A stretch of 64,000 nucleotides of DNA, taken from the NCBI RefSeq assembly GCF_014654205.1, contig NZ_BNAW01000013.1:1-64000 (forward strand). The letters are read 5' to 3'. Both the position numbers and the translations under genes were made by a program. Under the pieces are notes generated by a model. The model made no database searches. It saw only the letters and a list, made by a program, of their open reading frames with translations, and was not told where the DNA came from. This document shows, in pieces, positions 32,201-40,769 of the stretch; within the stretch, counting starts at the first letter, position 1, and the number at the start of each line of letters is the position of its first letter. The stretch comes from Amycolatopsis bullii. GTDB lineage: Bacteria > Actinomycetota > Actinomycetes > Mycobacteriales > Pseudonocardiaceae.

Positions 32201-32989
32201 ATGAACCGGACCGTGGCGGGCGCGGCCGCGCTGGCGGTGCTCGCGACCGTGGTGGTCGCGACGCCGGCCCGAGCCGACTACTCCCTGGCGGACACGAACT
32301 ACGCGGGCACCCAGATCGCCCGCCACGAAGGCGTCCACGGGACTCCGCGCGCCGACGCGGCCGAGCAGACGCTCGGCCACGACGTCAGCGGGCACCAGGG
32401 CCCGGTCGACTGGGCCGCCGCGGCCGGGGCCGGCGCGAAGTTCGCCTACGTCAAGGCGACCGAGGGCACCGGGTTCGTCAACCCGCAGTACGGGCAGCAG
32501 TACGACGGCGCGCACGCGGCGGGCATCATCCGCGGCGCCTACCACTTCGCCCGCCCGGACGTCTCCGGCGGCGCCGAGCAGGCGGAGTACTTCATCGCCA
32601 ACGGCGGCGGCTGGCGTCCCGACGGCACGACGCTGCCCGGGGCGCTGGACATCGAATACAACCCGTACGGCGACGTCTGCTACGGCAAGAACCCGGCCGA
32701 CCTGACGGCGTGGATCGCCGACTTCACCCGCACGTACCTGGCGAAGGTCAAGCGCAGCGCGCTGATCTACACGAGCACTGCGTGGTGGAAGCGCTGCACC
32801 GGCAACACCCCCCGGTTCGGCAACACCGATCCGCTGTGGCTGGCGCGGTACGGCCCGGACGTCGGCGAACTGCCGGCGGGGTGGGACAAGCAGAGCATCT
32901 GGCAGTTCGCGCGCAGCGGCGGCCTGCCGGGGGACCAGAACTACTACAACGGCCCCCTCAGCCGGGTGCAGGCGCTGGCGAAGGGTTAG
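32201..32989 (+). CDS. secreted GH25 lysozyme-type muramidase
   Basis: 262 aa from ATG 32201 with GGAG upstream. Signal peptide MNRTVAGAAALAVLATVVVA with cleavage near ARA-DYS. Catalytic GH25 motifs: GHDVSGHQGPVDW, FAYVKATEGTGF and the acid pair in GALDIEYNPYG. Cleaves beta-1,4 bonds between N-acetylmuramic acid and N-acetylglucosamine in peptidoglycan. No binding domain. A short hairpin (GCGCC/GGCGC) follows the stop. Confidence 0.93.
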   Translation: MNRTVAGAAALAVLATVVVATPARADYSLADTNYAGTQIARHEGVHGTPRADAAEQTLGHDVSGHQGPVDWAAAAGAGAKFAYVKATEGTGFVNPQYGQQYDGAHAAGIIRGAYHFARPDVSGGAEQAEYFIANGGGWRPDGTTLPGALDIEYNPYGDVCYGKNPADLTAWIADFTRTYLAKVKRSALIYTSTAWWKRCTGNTPRFGNTDPLWLARYGPDVGELPAGWDKQSIWQFARSGGLPGDQNYYNGPLSRVQALAKG

Positions 32990-33154
32990 CGCCGCCGGTG
33001 GCGCAGGTCCGGCCACGGCGGTCATGTCCGCCATCGAATCGGAATCGGCCGTCGCTGACAAGAACGGACAGAATCCTGTCGCTTCCGTGACCGGCTGCTT
33101 ACGATCGGCGGAGGAACCGTTCGTCGTTCGTCCTTTGTGGACTCTGGAGGCGCC

Positions 33155-34372
33155 GTGCGCAGGACCGTCCTTCTCGCGGTGGTTTCCGCGGCCGTCTTCT
33201 CCTTAGCGCCGGGGGCCGCCGGGGCGGGGCACGCCTGGTTCACCTCGTGGGCGCAGTCGCAGGACGGACGGGCCGACACCGCGGTCACCGGCCGGTCGCT
33301 GCGGATGATCACCCACCTCAGCCAGGGCGGCGACGCGGTGCGCGTCCGGTTCCAGAACACCTTCGGCAGCGGGCCGCTGACCATCGGGCACGCGACCGCC
33401 GGGCCGAGCGCGGGCGGCGCCGCGGTGAGCTCCCTGCGTGACCTGACCTTCGCCGGCCGTCCCGCGGTGACGATTCCCGCCGGTGGCGAGGTCTGGAGCG
33501 ACGAGGCGAGGCTCGTGACGCGCCCGGACTCCGACCTGGCGGTGAGCATGTCGGTCGAGGGCACCGTCGTCCCCGGCCGCCACGGGGTGGCGTTGCGCGA
33601 CAACTACCTCACCCCGCCGGACTCGGGTGACCACACCGCCGACGTCTCCGGCGATGCCTTCACGGCCACGGTCGGCTCGACGTACGTGGTCAGCGCGGTC
33701 GACGTGCACAACGTGGCGCTGCGCGGGGTCGTCGTCCCGTTCGGCAGCTCGGTCGTCGACGGCATCGGCAGCACGCCCGGCGCGAACCGGCGGTGGGCCG
33801 ACGACCTGGCCCGCCGGATCGTGGCCGCGTCCGCACCGCTCGCCGTCGCCAACGCGGGCGTCTCGGGAACGACGAGCGCCCGGTCGTGCCCCGGGATGCC
33901 GCCGTCGGTCGCCGGGCTGGACGCGGCGAGCCGGCTGGACCGGGACGTCCTGGCGCTGCACGGCGTCACGGCCGTCATCTACTACTACGGGACCAACGAC
34001 CTGGCGTACGGCTGCGACGCGGCGACGATCCTCGACAGCTACCGCGCGGTGTTCGCCCGGCTGCGGGCGGCGGGGGTCTCGGTGTTCGTCACGCCGAGCA
34101 CGCCGCGGCCGGGTTACGGCGATCAGGCGAACCTGGCCCGGCACGAGATCGCTCTGTTCGTGAAGCGCTGGAACACCTGCGGCGGCACGTGCTCGGGCGT
34201 CGTGGACTTCGACACGGTGCTGGCGGATCCGCTGAAGCCGAACAGCATCCTCCCGGCGTACGACAACGGCGACGGCATCCACGCGAACGCGGCGGGCCAG
34301 CAGGCCCTCGCGGACTTCGTCTCGGTGCCGATGCTCACCCGATCCGGCCAGGTTGGCCACACGATGGGGTGA
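33155..34372 (+). CDS. secreted SGNH hydrolase
   Basis: 405 aa from GTG 33155, with GGAGG upstream, and signal peptide to about AGAGHA. An N-terminal beta domain (residues 30-190) precedes the SGNH domain: block I is FGSSVVDGIGST (Ser where GDS is usual, nucleophile retained), block III GTND, block V DGIHANAAG with the Asp and His. Acts extracellularly on esters of sugars, lipids or cell-wall polymers. Confidence 0.9.
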   Translation: MRRTVLLAVVSAAVFSLAPGAAGAGHAWFTSWAQSQDGRADTAVTGRSLRMITHLSQGGDAVRVRFQNTFGSGPLTIGHATAGPSAGGAAVSSLRDLTFAGRPAVTIPAGGEVWSDEARLVTRPDSDLAVSMSVEGTVVPGRHGVALRDNYLTPPDSGDHTADVSGDAFTATVGSTYVVSAVDVHNVALRGVVVPFGSSVVDGIGSTPGANRRWADDLARRIVAASAPLAVANAGVSGTTSARSCPGMPPSVAGLDAASRLDRDVLALHGVTAVIYYYGTNDLAYGCDAATILDSYRAVFARLRAAGVSVFVTPSTPRPGYGDQANLARHEIALFVKRWNTCGGTCSGVVDFDTVLADPLKPNSILPAYDNGDGIHANAAGQQALADFVSVPMLTRSGQVGHTMG

Positions 34373-34428
34373 CCCGGCGAGTCGGAGCGGCGGGACTGTG
34401 CGTGCCGGTCAGCAGAGTACGTCCGGTG

Positions 34429-34815
34429 ATGAACGAGTCGATGGACGACGCCGGGTGCTGCCTGCTGTCGGTGGCCTGGAACGTCGCCCCGCTGGCCGAA
34501 GGACCACCCGGTTCCCGCCGCGCCGACCTGCGGCGCACGGTGGTGGCGGTGTGCCGGACGGCGGGCCACGGCGCCCGCGACTGGGCCGCGCGGCACGGGG
34601 CGGGGACGGAGGCGGAGTACCGGCCGTTCCTGCAGCTGGCGGACGTCGCGTACGAGATCGCGACGCTCTTGTTGCTGGTGGAGGACTTCCTGGTGCCGGA
34701 CCTGGAGCGCGAGCACCGCCGCTGGGCGGAGATCGAGGAGCTGACCGGTCGGCTGACGGAGCTGGCCGAGTGGACGGCAGCGTTCCTCTTGTCAGGCGCA
34801 CCCTTACGTCTGTAA
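34429..34815 (+). CDS. uncharacterised small helical protein
   Basis: 128 aa from ATG 34429 (GTG 34426 also possible). Rich in Ala, Arg, Glu and Leu, mostly helical: ADLRRTVVAVCRTAGHGARDW and WAEIEELTGRLTELAEWTAAFLL. No motif is recognised. It ends within the promoter dyad of the next gene, whose expression it may influence by read-through. Confidence 0.6.
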   Translation: MNESMDDAGCCLLSVAWNVAPLAEGPPGSRRADLRRTVVAVCRTAGHGARDWAARHGAGTEAEYRPFLQLADVAYEIATLLLLVEDFLVPDLEREHRRWAEIEELTGRLTELAEWTAAFLLSGAPLRL

Positions 34816-34830
34816 GGTCAAACCTGACAA
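34789..34830 (+). promoter_or_regulatory. 42-bp concentric dyad covering a promoter
   Basis: TTGTCAGG (34789-34796) and CCTGACAA (34823-34830) enclose CCTTAC-GTCT-GTAAGG (34802-34817); both dyads share the same centre at 34809.5. TTGTCA (34789-34794) and TAAGGT (34813-34818) form -35 and -10 boxes 18 bases apart, so bound repressor would cover the promoter. ACGGAGG and ATG 34843 follow. Confidence 0.7.
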
Positions 34831-34842
34831 CGGAGGTGTTCC

Positions 34843-35181
34843 ATGGTGATCGCGCGCTGTTCGTTCTGTGCCAAGCCGAACACGGAGGTCGACACCCTGA
34901 TCGGCGGCCCGGGTGTCTTCATCTGCGACGGCTGCGTCCAGCTGTGCGTGTCGGCGATCGAAGGCAAGCCGGCGGACGTGCCGATGATCGCGCCGTGGGA
35001 GCACGACCTGCCGCTCGAGCAGGTGCTGCAGAACCTCACCCCGGTGTCCGCGGCGAGCACCCAGGTCCAGGAGAACCTGGCGGCGTGGGTGGGGAAGGCC
35101 CGTTCCCTCGGTGGCACGTGGTCCCAGATCGGCGAGGCGCTGGGGATGACCAGGCAGTCGGCGTGGGAGCGGTTCGCCTAG
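34843..35181 (+). CDS. ClpX-type zinc finger plus helix-turn-helix protein
   Basis: 112 aa. Residues 5-37 form a C4 ClpX-like finger (RCSFCAKPN ... [10 protein letters not shown]). Residues 85-110 ([22 protein letters not shown]) form a helix-turn-helix. The mix suggests a DNA-binding or adaptor protein without the ATPase. It may bind the nested dyad over its own promoter. Its last bases overlap the convergent methyltransferase gene. Confidence 0.8.
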   Translation: MVIARCSFCAKPNTEVDTLIGGPGVFICDGCVQLCVSAIEGKPADVPMIAPWEHDLPLEQVLQNLTPVSAASTQVQENLAAWVGKARSLGGTWSQIGEALGMTRQSAWERFA

Positions 35182-35981
35182 GGTTTCCGGCCCACCCCGG
35201 CGTAGAGGCCGTCTTCCTCGGGATCGACCACGGCGGAAAGCCGGTCCGGTCGCCAGTTCGCGGAGGTCGTCAGCCCGGGTTCGACGAGCTCGAACCCCTC
35301 GAAGAGCGCGAGCACTTCGTCCTTGGTGCGCGGGTAGATGTGGTCCTGGGTCTTGCGCATGGTCTCGGCCACGCGCGGATCGCTCAGGACGGCGAAGTCG
35401 TTGGTGAGGTGGCTGAGGGCGAGGTAGCTGCCTTTGCCGAGGGCGTCGCGATAGGTGGCGAAGACCCCGCGGACCTCGGGCAGGTAGTGCCCGAGGGTGA
35501 TGGCGAGCAGCCCGACGGGCTCGTCGAGATCCAGCAGTCGCTGCACCGGTTCGGACTTCAGGACGGCGTCGGCGTTCGTGGCGTCGGCTTCGAGCGCTTC
35601 GGCGTGCGGGTTGCCGTCGAGCAGCATCCGGCTGTGCGCGACGGCCACCGGTTCGTAGTCGACGTAGACGACCTTGGCCTGCGGATCCACCGCCTGGGCG
35701 ACCTCGTGCACGTTGCCGACCGTGGGGATGCCGGACCCGAGGTCGAGGAACTGCCGGACGCCCTGGTCGAGCATGAACCGCACCACCCGCCGGAGGAACG
35801 CCCGGTTCCTGCGGGCGACGGCGGCCACCTGCGGCTGGATGGCCTCGAGCTTCTGGGCCACCTCCCGATCGGGAGCGAGGTTGTGCGCCCCGCCGAGCAG
35901 GTAGTCGTAGATCCGGGCGGCACTGGGCCGCGAAAGATCGGCTCCGGCCGGGATCCAGTCGGCACCTTCCTGATCGGTCAT
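35178..35981 (-). CDS. SAM-dependent methyltransferase, DUF574 type
   Basis: 267 aa from ATG 35981, with GAAGGGGGAA upstream. [21 protein letters not shown] is the diagnostic start of the DUF574/methyltransf_19 family; [18 protein letters not shown] is the SAM motif and [14 protein letters not shown] the acidic residue binding the ribose. Abundant in Streptomyces and relatives; in Streptomyces SCO members are linked to secondary metabolism. Substrate unknown. Confidence 0.9.
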   Translation of the reverse strand: MTDQEGADWIPAGADLSRPSAARIYDYLLGGAHNLAPDREVAQKLEAIQPQVAAVARRNRAFLRRVVRFMLDQGVRQFLDLGSGIPTVGNVHEVAQAVDPQAKVVYVDYEPVAVAHSRMLLDGNPHAEALEADATNADAVLKSEPVQRLLDLDEPVGLLAITLGHYLPEVRGVFATYRDALGKGSYLALSHLTNDFAVLSDPRVAETMRKTQDHIYPRTKDEVLALFEGFELVEPGLTTSANWRPDRLSAVVDPEEDGLYAGVGRKP

Positions 35982-36246
35982 GGCGTTCCCCCTTCGAGTC
36001 GGCGCGTCCACCTTACTGCGCATGGCGCCCGGAACCAGGACGGTGGGCGGCGACAGCGCCGGCTGTCTCCAAGACGCGCGACTCGCACGAACGAGTCAAC
36101 GAGGCCGCGGTCGGCGGGCCGGGGACGGACACGATGGTGTTCCGAGGTGGAGCACCGGACGGACGGCCCAGTATTTTCTGCTCGCGCGCGGCGAAACACC
36201 GTCGCAGTCCCCTCGTCAAGCAATTCCCTTTGAGGAGTTTCCCCGC

Positions 36247-36549
36247 ATGCTGAAGAAGATCTTCGTCGTGACCACGGCCCTGGGAGCCGGCGCCTTCCTG
36301 GCCGGTGGCGTCGCCGCCGCCGACACCGCGTACGACTCCACCGGCCAGTTCAGCCTGCTGAACCTGAACAACACCGACGCGCTGCACAACGTCAGCGGAA
36401 CGGTCGGGTTCTGCGACAACAACGTGAACGTCCTGGGTGTCCAGGTGCCGGTCCAAGACGTGGCGAACGGCCTCGGCGGCGAGGGACGCAACCCGGACAA
36501 CTGCGCCGGCACCGGCCAAGCCGACGGCGGTAGCGGTCAGGGCCACTGA
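36247..36549 (+). CDS. small secreted protein with chaplin-like features
   Basis: 100 aa. Signal peptide MLKKIFVVTTALGAGAFLAGG to about AAA; mature region NNTDALHNVSGTVGFCDNNVNVLGVQVPVQDV is Asn/Val-rich like chaplins and related surface proteins, but only two cysteines, far apart, are present and the chaplin signature is incomplete. GAGGAG ribosome-binding site. Could be a surface-active or spore-coat component. A strong hairpin follows. Confidence 0.7.
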   Translation: MLKKIFVVTTALGAGAFLAGGVAAADTAYDSTGQFSLLNLNNTDALHNVSGTVGFCDNNVNVLGVQVPVQDVANGLGGEGRNPDNCAGTGQADGGSGQGH

Positions 36550-36564
36550 GCCGAGCGCCTCACC

Positions 36565-36606
36565 GCGCACCGCGAGCAGGCGCACGGGCGCCCGTTCGCG
36601 GTGCGC
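36565..36606. terminator. bidirectional terminator
   Basis: GCGCACCGCGA (36565-36575) is repeated inverted at 36596-36606 around a 20-base loop that itself contains GGGCGCCC. It lies between the small secreted protein (+) and the 30-aa peptide gene (-). Confidence 0.65.
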
Positions 36607-36647
36607 CTGACCTGCAGCGAGTCACTGATCGTGGCACCTTTCCGGGA

Positions 36648-36740
36648 TTAGGCGCAGTAATTGCCCGGTGTGCCCGATCCCAGGAGAAGGACCGACGCCG
36701 CGAGCACGATGGCGACCAACGCCGAAACGATCTTTCTCAT
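36648..36740 (-). CDS. 30-aa secreted or membrane peptide
   Basis: ATG 36740 to TAA 36648. A strong GAGGAGGG ribosome-binding site stands seven bases before the ATG. The peptide starts MRKIVSALVAIVLAASV, a complete Lys/Arg + hydrophobic signal, and ends GTPGNYCA. If cleaved after LLLGSG only about seven residues (TPGNYCA) remain. It could be a peptide signal or a one-helix membrane peptide. Too short for standard gene finders; divergent from phoD by 218 bases. Confidence 0.6.
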   Translation of the reverse strand: MRKIVSALVAIVLAASVLLLGSGTPGNYCA

Positions 36741-36958
36741 CGCAAGCCCTCCTCGTTGTGAAAAGGGAGTCTTCCCGCTGAGGGCCACCCAGTCCCGAGA
36801 ACGGCAGTGCGGCAGCTCGACGGCACGCCTTGAACTTCAGAAGCCAGATCCCTACCTCATCCGGGTGTACACCGCCGGGTCATCGCGATGTCGCACCGTA
36901 GTCATCCTCCGAACTTAGCGTGTGCGGGCCATAACGGTCTTTTCGGAAGAGGTGACAC

Positions 36959-38527
36959 ATGGCTCGTCCCTTCGACCCCGCCGCGGGGTCGGCGCCGTCC
37001 CGCCGGCAGGTCCTCCTGGCCGGTACCGCCGCGCTCGGCGCCGCCGCGCTGTCGGGCATCCCGGCGGCGGCCGCCGAAGGCGCGGGGCGCGCGCCGGTCC
37101 GGGCGCCGTTCACGCTGGGGGTCGCCTCGGGCGACCCGCTGCCCGGCGGCGTGGTGCTGTGGACGCGGCTGGCGCCCGAACCCCTGGCCGCCGACGGGGG
37201 GATGCCCGCCCGGCCGGTCCCGGTGACCTGGCAGGTCGCCGAGGACGAGCGGTTCCACCGCGTGGTGGCGGCCAGCGCCGAGCTCGCCCGCCCCGAGCAG
37301 GCGCACGCGGTGCACGCCGAGGTGTCCGGACTGCGGCCGGGGGCCGAGTACTTCTACCGCTTCCGGGCCGGAGGCGAGCTGAGCCCGGTGGGCCGGACGA
37401 AGACCGCGCCGCGGCCGGGCGCGCGGACCGACCGGTTCGCGTTCGCCTTCGCCAGCTGCCAGAACTACCCCGAAGGTTTCTACACGGCCTACCGGCACCT
37501 GGCCGACGAGGATCTCGACCTCGTCGCGTTCCTCGGCGACTACATCTACGAAGGGGGCGCGCAGGGCACGATCGGCCGTGCGCACGCGCCGGCGGCCGAG
37601 ATCTGGACGCTCGCCGACTACCGCACCCGGCTCGCCCAGTACAAGAGCGACCCGGACCTGCAGGCGGCCCACGCGGCCTTCCCGTGGGCGGTCGTGTTCG
37701 ACGACCACGAGGTGGAGAACAACTGGGCGGGCGACATCTCCCAGCCCGACACCGAACCCGACCAGGACCCGGCGGTGTTCCGGCAGCGCCGCGCGGCCGC
37801 GTTCCAGGCGTACTACGAGCACATGCCGTTGCGGCGCGCCCAGCGCCCGTCCGGCCCGGACATCCGGATCCACCGGCGGCTGACGTTCGGCGACCTGGTG
37901 GACGTGCACCTGCTCGACACCCGCCAGTTCCGGGACGACCAGGAGGTGACGCCGGCGGAGCGGCTCGACCCGGCCCGCACGATCCTCGGTTCCGCGCAGC
38001 GGGAATGGCTGCTGCGCAACCTGGCCGGCCGCACCGCCCGCTGGAACATCCTGGCCCAGCAGGTGTTCTTCTCCGCCCGCGACTTCACCGCGGGCCCGGA
38101 GACGAGCTTCAGCGACGACGCGTGGGACAGCTATCCGGTCGAGCGCGACCTCGTCCGCGACCACTTGGCGAAGGCGAGCAACCCGGTGGTGATCACCGGT
38201 GACGTGCACGCAAGCTACGTCGCCGACATCAAGGCCGACTTCTCGAACCCGGCATCGGCGACCGTGGGCACGGAACTGGTGGGCACGTCGATCACCTCCG
38301 GCGGCGACGGCGTCGACCAGAACGCGGGCGACGCCGTGCAGCTGAAGGAGAACCCGCACATCAAGTTCGTCAACCGCAAGCGCGGTTACGTCCGCAACGT
38401 CGTGACCCGGACGGAGTGGACGGCGGACTATCGCGTGGTCGACTACGTTTCCCGGCCCGGCGCACCGGTCACGACCCGCGCGAGCTTCGTCATCACCGAC
38501 GGCGAGGCCGGCGCCGTTCCGCGGTAG
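36959..38527 (+). CDS. phoD: PhoD-type alkaline phosphatase/phosphodiesterase
   Basis: 522 aa. Twin-arginine signal SRRQVLLAG (about 14-22) followed by a hydrophobic stretch. The PhoD N-terminal domain (FTLGVASGDPLPGGVVLWTRLAPEPL) and metallophosphatase core (FASCQNYPEGFYTAYRHLA, LGDYIYEGG, FDDHEVENNWAGD, TGDVHASYVADI) are all present, so the Ca/Fe site is complete. Releases phosphate from diverse esters outside the cell. The usual Pho-box was not identifiable in the 218 bases upstream. Confidence 0.95.
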   Translation: MARPFDPAAGSAPSRRQVLLAGTAALGAAALSGIPAAAAEGAGRAPVRAPFTLGVASGDPLPGGVVLWTRLAPEPLAADGGMPARPVPVTWQVAEDERFHRVVAASAELARPEQAHAVHAEVSGLRPGAEYFYRFRAGGELSPVGRTKTAPRPGARTDRFAFAFASCQNYPEGFYTAYRHLADEDLDLVAFLGDYIYEGGAQGTIGRAHAPAAEIWTLADYRTRLAQYKSDPDLQAAHAAFPWAVVFDDHEVENNWAGDISQPDTEPDQDPAVFRQRRAAAFQAYYEHMPLRRAQRPSGPDIRIHRRLTFGDLVDVHLLDTRQFRDDQEVTPAERLDPARTILGSAQREWLLRNLAGRTARWNILAQQVFFSARDFTAGPETSFSDDAWDSYPVERDLVRDHLAKASNPVVITGDVHASYVADIKADFSNPASATVGTELVGTSITSGGDGVDQNAGDAVQLKENPHIKFVNRKRGYVRNVVTRTEWTADYRVVDYVSRPGAPVTTRASFVITDGEAGAVPR

Positions 38528-38560
38528 GCCGGTGCCGGCCCGGGGCGGGGCACCCCCGGT

Positions 38561-38934
38561 TCAGCGCAGCGACCAGACCTGGTTGGCCCGGGTGCCGCTG
38601 CCGTAGCAGTCCCAGATCTGGATGCGGGTGCCGTTGGCCGTGCCCTGACCACTCGCATCCAGGCACTTCCCGGACTGCGGGTTGGTGATGGTGCCGTTCC
38701 CGTTGACCTGCCAGTTCTGGGCTCCGGAGCCGTTGCAGCCCCACAGCTGATTGCCCTGGTCGGTGCAGTCCCACAGCGGGACGGGAGTGCCGTCGTTCGT
38801 TCCGTTGCCCTGGAGGTCCAGGCAGCGGCCGCTGCCCTGGCCGACCCTGGGCGTTGCTGCGCGGCGCTGACGGCCGGTGCGACGAGACCGGCGAGGGCGA
38901 GTGTCGCCACGGACAGGGCATGCCTCAGCTTCAT
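38561..38934 (-). pseudogene. frameshifted secreted ricin-type beta-trefoil lectin
   Basis: ATG 38934 encodes a good signal peptide (MKLRHALSVATLALAGLV). About 25 codons on, at roughly 38855-38865, the frame shifts by one base. In the shifted frame the sequence reads VGQGSGRCLDLQGNGTNDG, then WDCTDQGNQLW, GAQNWQV, GKCLDASGQG and ANQVWSLR to a stop at 38561. Three QxW motifs show the ricin B fold; about 100 residues remain. Only one lectin domain and no enzyme part. Either a true pseudogene or a base-calling error in a G/C run. Confidence 0.75.
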
Positions 38935-39127
38935 TGCTGTCTTCACGTCGATCGGCGCCGCCGCAGGTCCCCGAGACGGCGCACGCACGCGCTCGTCTTC
39001 GGCACAGTGGCCTTCGCCGCCGTGGCTTGTCGCCCCACCCCCGGCGTTCGGCGCCGACATCGCCTGTTCGGTCACCGTCCCCGCGGGAATCCGGCGTTGT
39101 CCGATCGCGACGGAAGCCCGGTGATGA

Positions 39128-39895
39128 TCAGTGCCTGCAGGGTGTTCCGTTCAAGGCGAACCCCGTGGGCGCGGGGTTCGTGGCGGCGTACGAGCCGTTG
39201 AAGCCGATGTTGGTCGTCGCAGACGCCGCTATGGCCGGGTTGTACGACGCCGGGTGGACCGTCACCCGGTCGCCGGACTGCGTGTATTCACCGTCCCAGC
39301 CGTGCGTGACCTGCTGGCCCGCGGTGAACGTCCAGGTGAGCGTCCACGGGGAGACCGCCGAACTGCCGGTGTTGGTGATCCCCACCGAAGCGGTGAACCC
39401 GCCGGGCCAGGAATCGGTGATCGTGAACCGGACGGTGCAGGAAGCCGCCCGCACCGGAACGGGGACGACGGAGGCGGTGGTCGGCGCCGCCGGCCGGGGC
39501 GGCTCGGGCGCCGGGGTGGAAACGGGCACGGCCGTGAAGGTCACCGGACTCGTGGCGGAAGCGGACGCCGGTGGCGCGGGCGGGGTGTCGGCGAAGGTCG
39601 GGGCCGGCGGCTGCAGGGACAGGGGCGGCGCCGCGACCGGCTCGGGCGAAGAGGGTTTCGGCGTCGCAGCGATCGCGGTGGCGCACACGGCCGCGACCAC
39701 GGCGGCCGCTCCGACGCTCAGTCGCAGAACGTCCCGCGTGCTCCGCTTTTCCCGGCCTCCGGCGAGCCCGGCCCGGTTTCCGGGATGCAGCCGGTGCCGG
39801 ACGGCATGGTCCGGCACGGCGTCGGCGCCCGTCATGCGCACCAACAGTTCGTCGACGGTCACCCGCCGGCGCTGTTGCCGTGGGGAGGGAGACAC
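39128..39895 (-). CDS. type II membrane protein with extracellular CBM2 domain
   Basis: 255 aa from GTG 39895 (GGAGG upstream). A basic cytoplasmic segment of about 55 residues (QRRRVTVDELLVRMTGAD) precedes one membrane helix (about 58-77), a Pro/Ala-rich linker and a C-terminal family 2 carbohydrate-binding domain (about 153-253) with the disulfide Cys pair and the aromatic residues in TDSWPGGF, PWTLTWTF and THGWDGEY. No catalytic domain. It may tether the cell to cellulose or chitin, or sense a polysaccharide. Confidence 0.82.
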   Translation of the reverse strand: MSPSPRQQRRRVTVDELLVRMTGADAVPDHAVRHRLHPGNRAGLAGGREKRSTRDVLRLSVGAAAVVAAVCATAIAATPKPSSPEPVAAPPLSLQPPAPTFADTPPAPPASASATSPVTFTAVPVSTPAPEPPRPAAPTTASVVPVPVRAASCTVRFTITDSWPGGFTASVGITNTGSSAVSPWTLTWTFTAGQQVTHGWDGEYTQSGDRVTVHPASYNPAIAASATTNIGFNGSYAATNPAPTGFALNGTPCRH

Positions 39896-40379
39896 GCGGG
39901 TACCTCCTCGGCTCCCGATCGTTCAATCCGCCGAAGCCGCTGCTGCCGGTTGCGGATATGCCGGAAAGGGATTCACTTGCGAAGGCGCCAGCGTACCCTT
40001 TCCGCTCATCGGGCACACTCGTTCAACCCCACGCGGGTGATATCCGGCACTGAGCGAATATGTCGAAACCGCGTGAGATGGGGATGTCGAGTGTTTTCGC
40101 TTCTCGCCGGCGCCGAGAACCACACGGGAAAGGGTCCTCGCGGCGGGTCACTCCGCGGTCGGCTGTTGTCCAGTGCTGCCGGATTCCTCGCAATACGTGA
40201 AGCGGATCGTGGTTGCGAACGTGTATCGGAATTGGCGGCCTTCGGCGATTCGAAAGATTCGAACGTGCCCCGGTGATCGTGGAGCGCAGTTCGCCCGCCG
40301 CCGCGGCCGGCCCGGCACCATGGTCTCCCCTGAGGCGGGGAACCCGGAACGGGCGTGGCGGCAAAGAGGCGGTGACACG

Positions 40380-40769
40380 GTGTACTTCGACCTGTCGCCG
40401 TTCAGCGATCCGTCGTCCGGCCACTATGGACAATCAGTGGCGGACTTGGCCGAAACCGTGCTGTACCGGGGAGACGAGCGGATCGGCGGCCAGCCGTGGA
40501 CGGGCTACCACGAGTTCGACGTGCCACCGGGGGAAAGCCGGTACCGGCTGCACAGCGAGTCGGCGCGGAGCAGCTCGGCCGGGCTGTCCACGAAGGTCAC
40601 CGCGGACTGGACGTTCCGGTCGGGCACCGTGCCGCGAGCGCAGGTGCGGCCGATCCCCATGATGGCGGTGCCGCCAGGGCCCGCCTTCGTGTCGCTGCGG
40701 GCCACCGCGACCGACGGTGCGGGCAACACCGTCGACCAGACGATCATCCGCGGGTATCGGCTGAGGTAG
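40380..40769 (+). pseudogene. C-terminal relic of an S8 subtilisin-like protease with internal deletion
   Basis: VYFDLSPFSDPSSGHYG, YRLHSESARSS and LSTKVTADWTFRSG match the C-terminal part of long actinobacterial S8 proteases, where IPMMAV is normally followed by about 100 residues before the ending AFVSLRATATDGAGN ... QTIIRGYRLR. Here the two ends are joined directly, with no catalytic domain upstream. The 480 bases before it (39896-40379) contain no gene. Confidence 0.7.

Noticed and set aside
35178-35981. DUF574 protein as part of a biosynthetic cluster
   Set aside because: No biosynthetic core gene is near; it stands alone.
36247-36549. True chaplin
   Set aside because: Lacks the two closely conserved cysteines and glycine pattern of the chaplin domain; only general resemblance.
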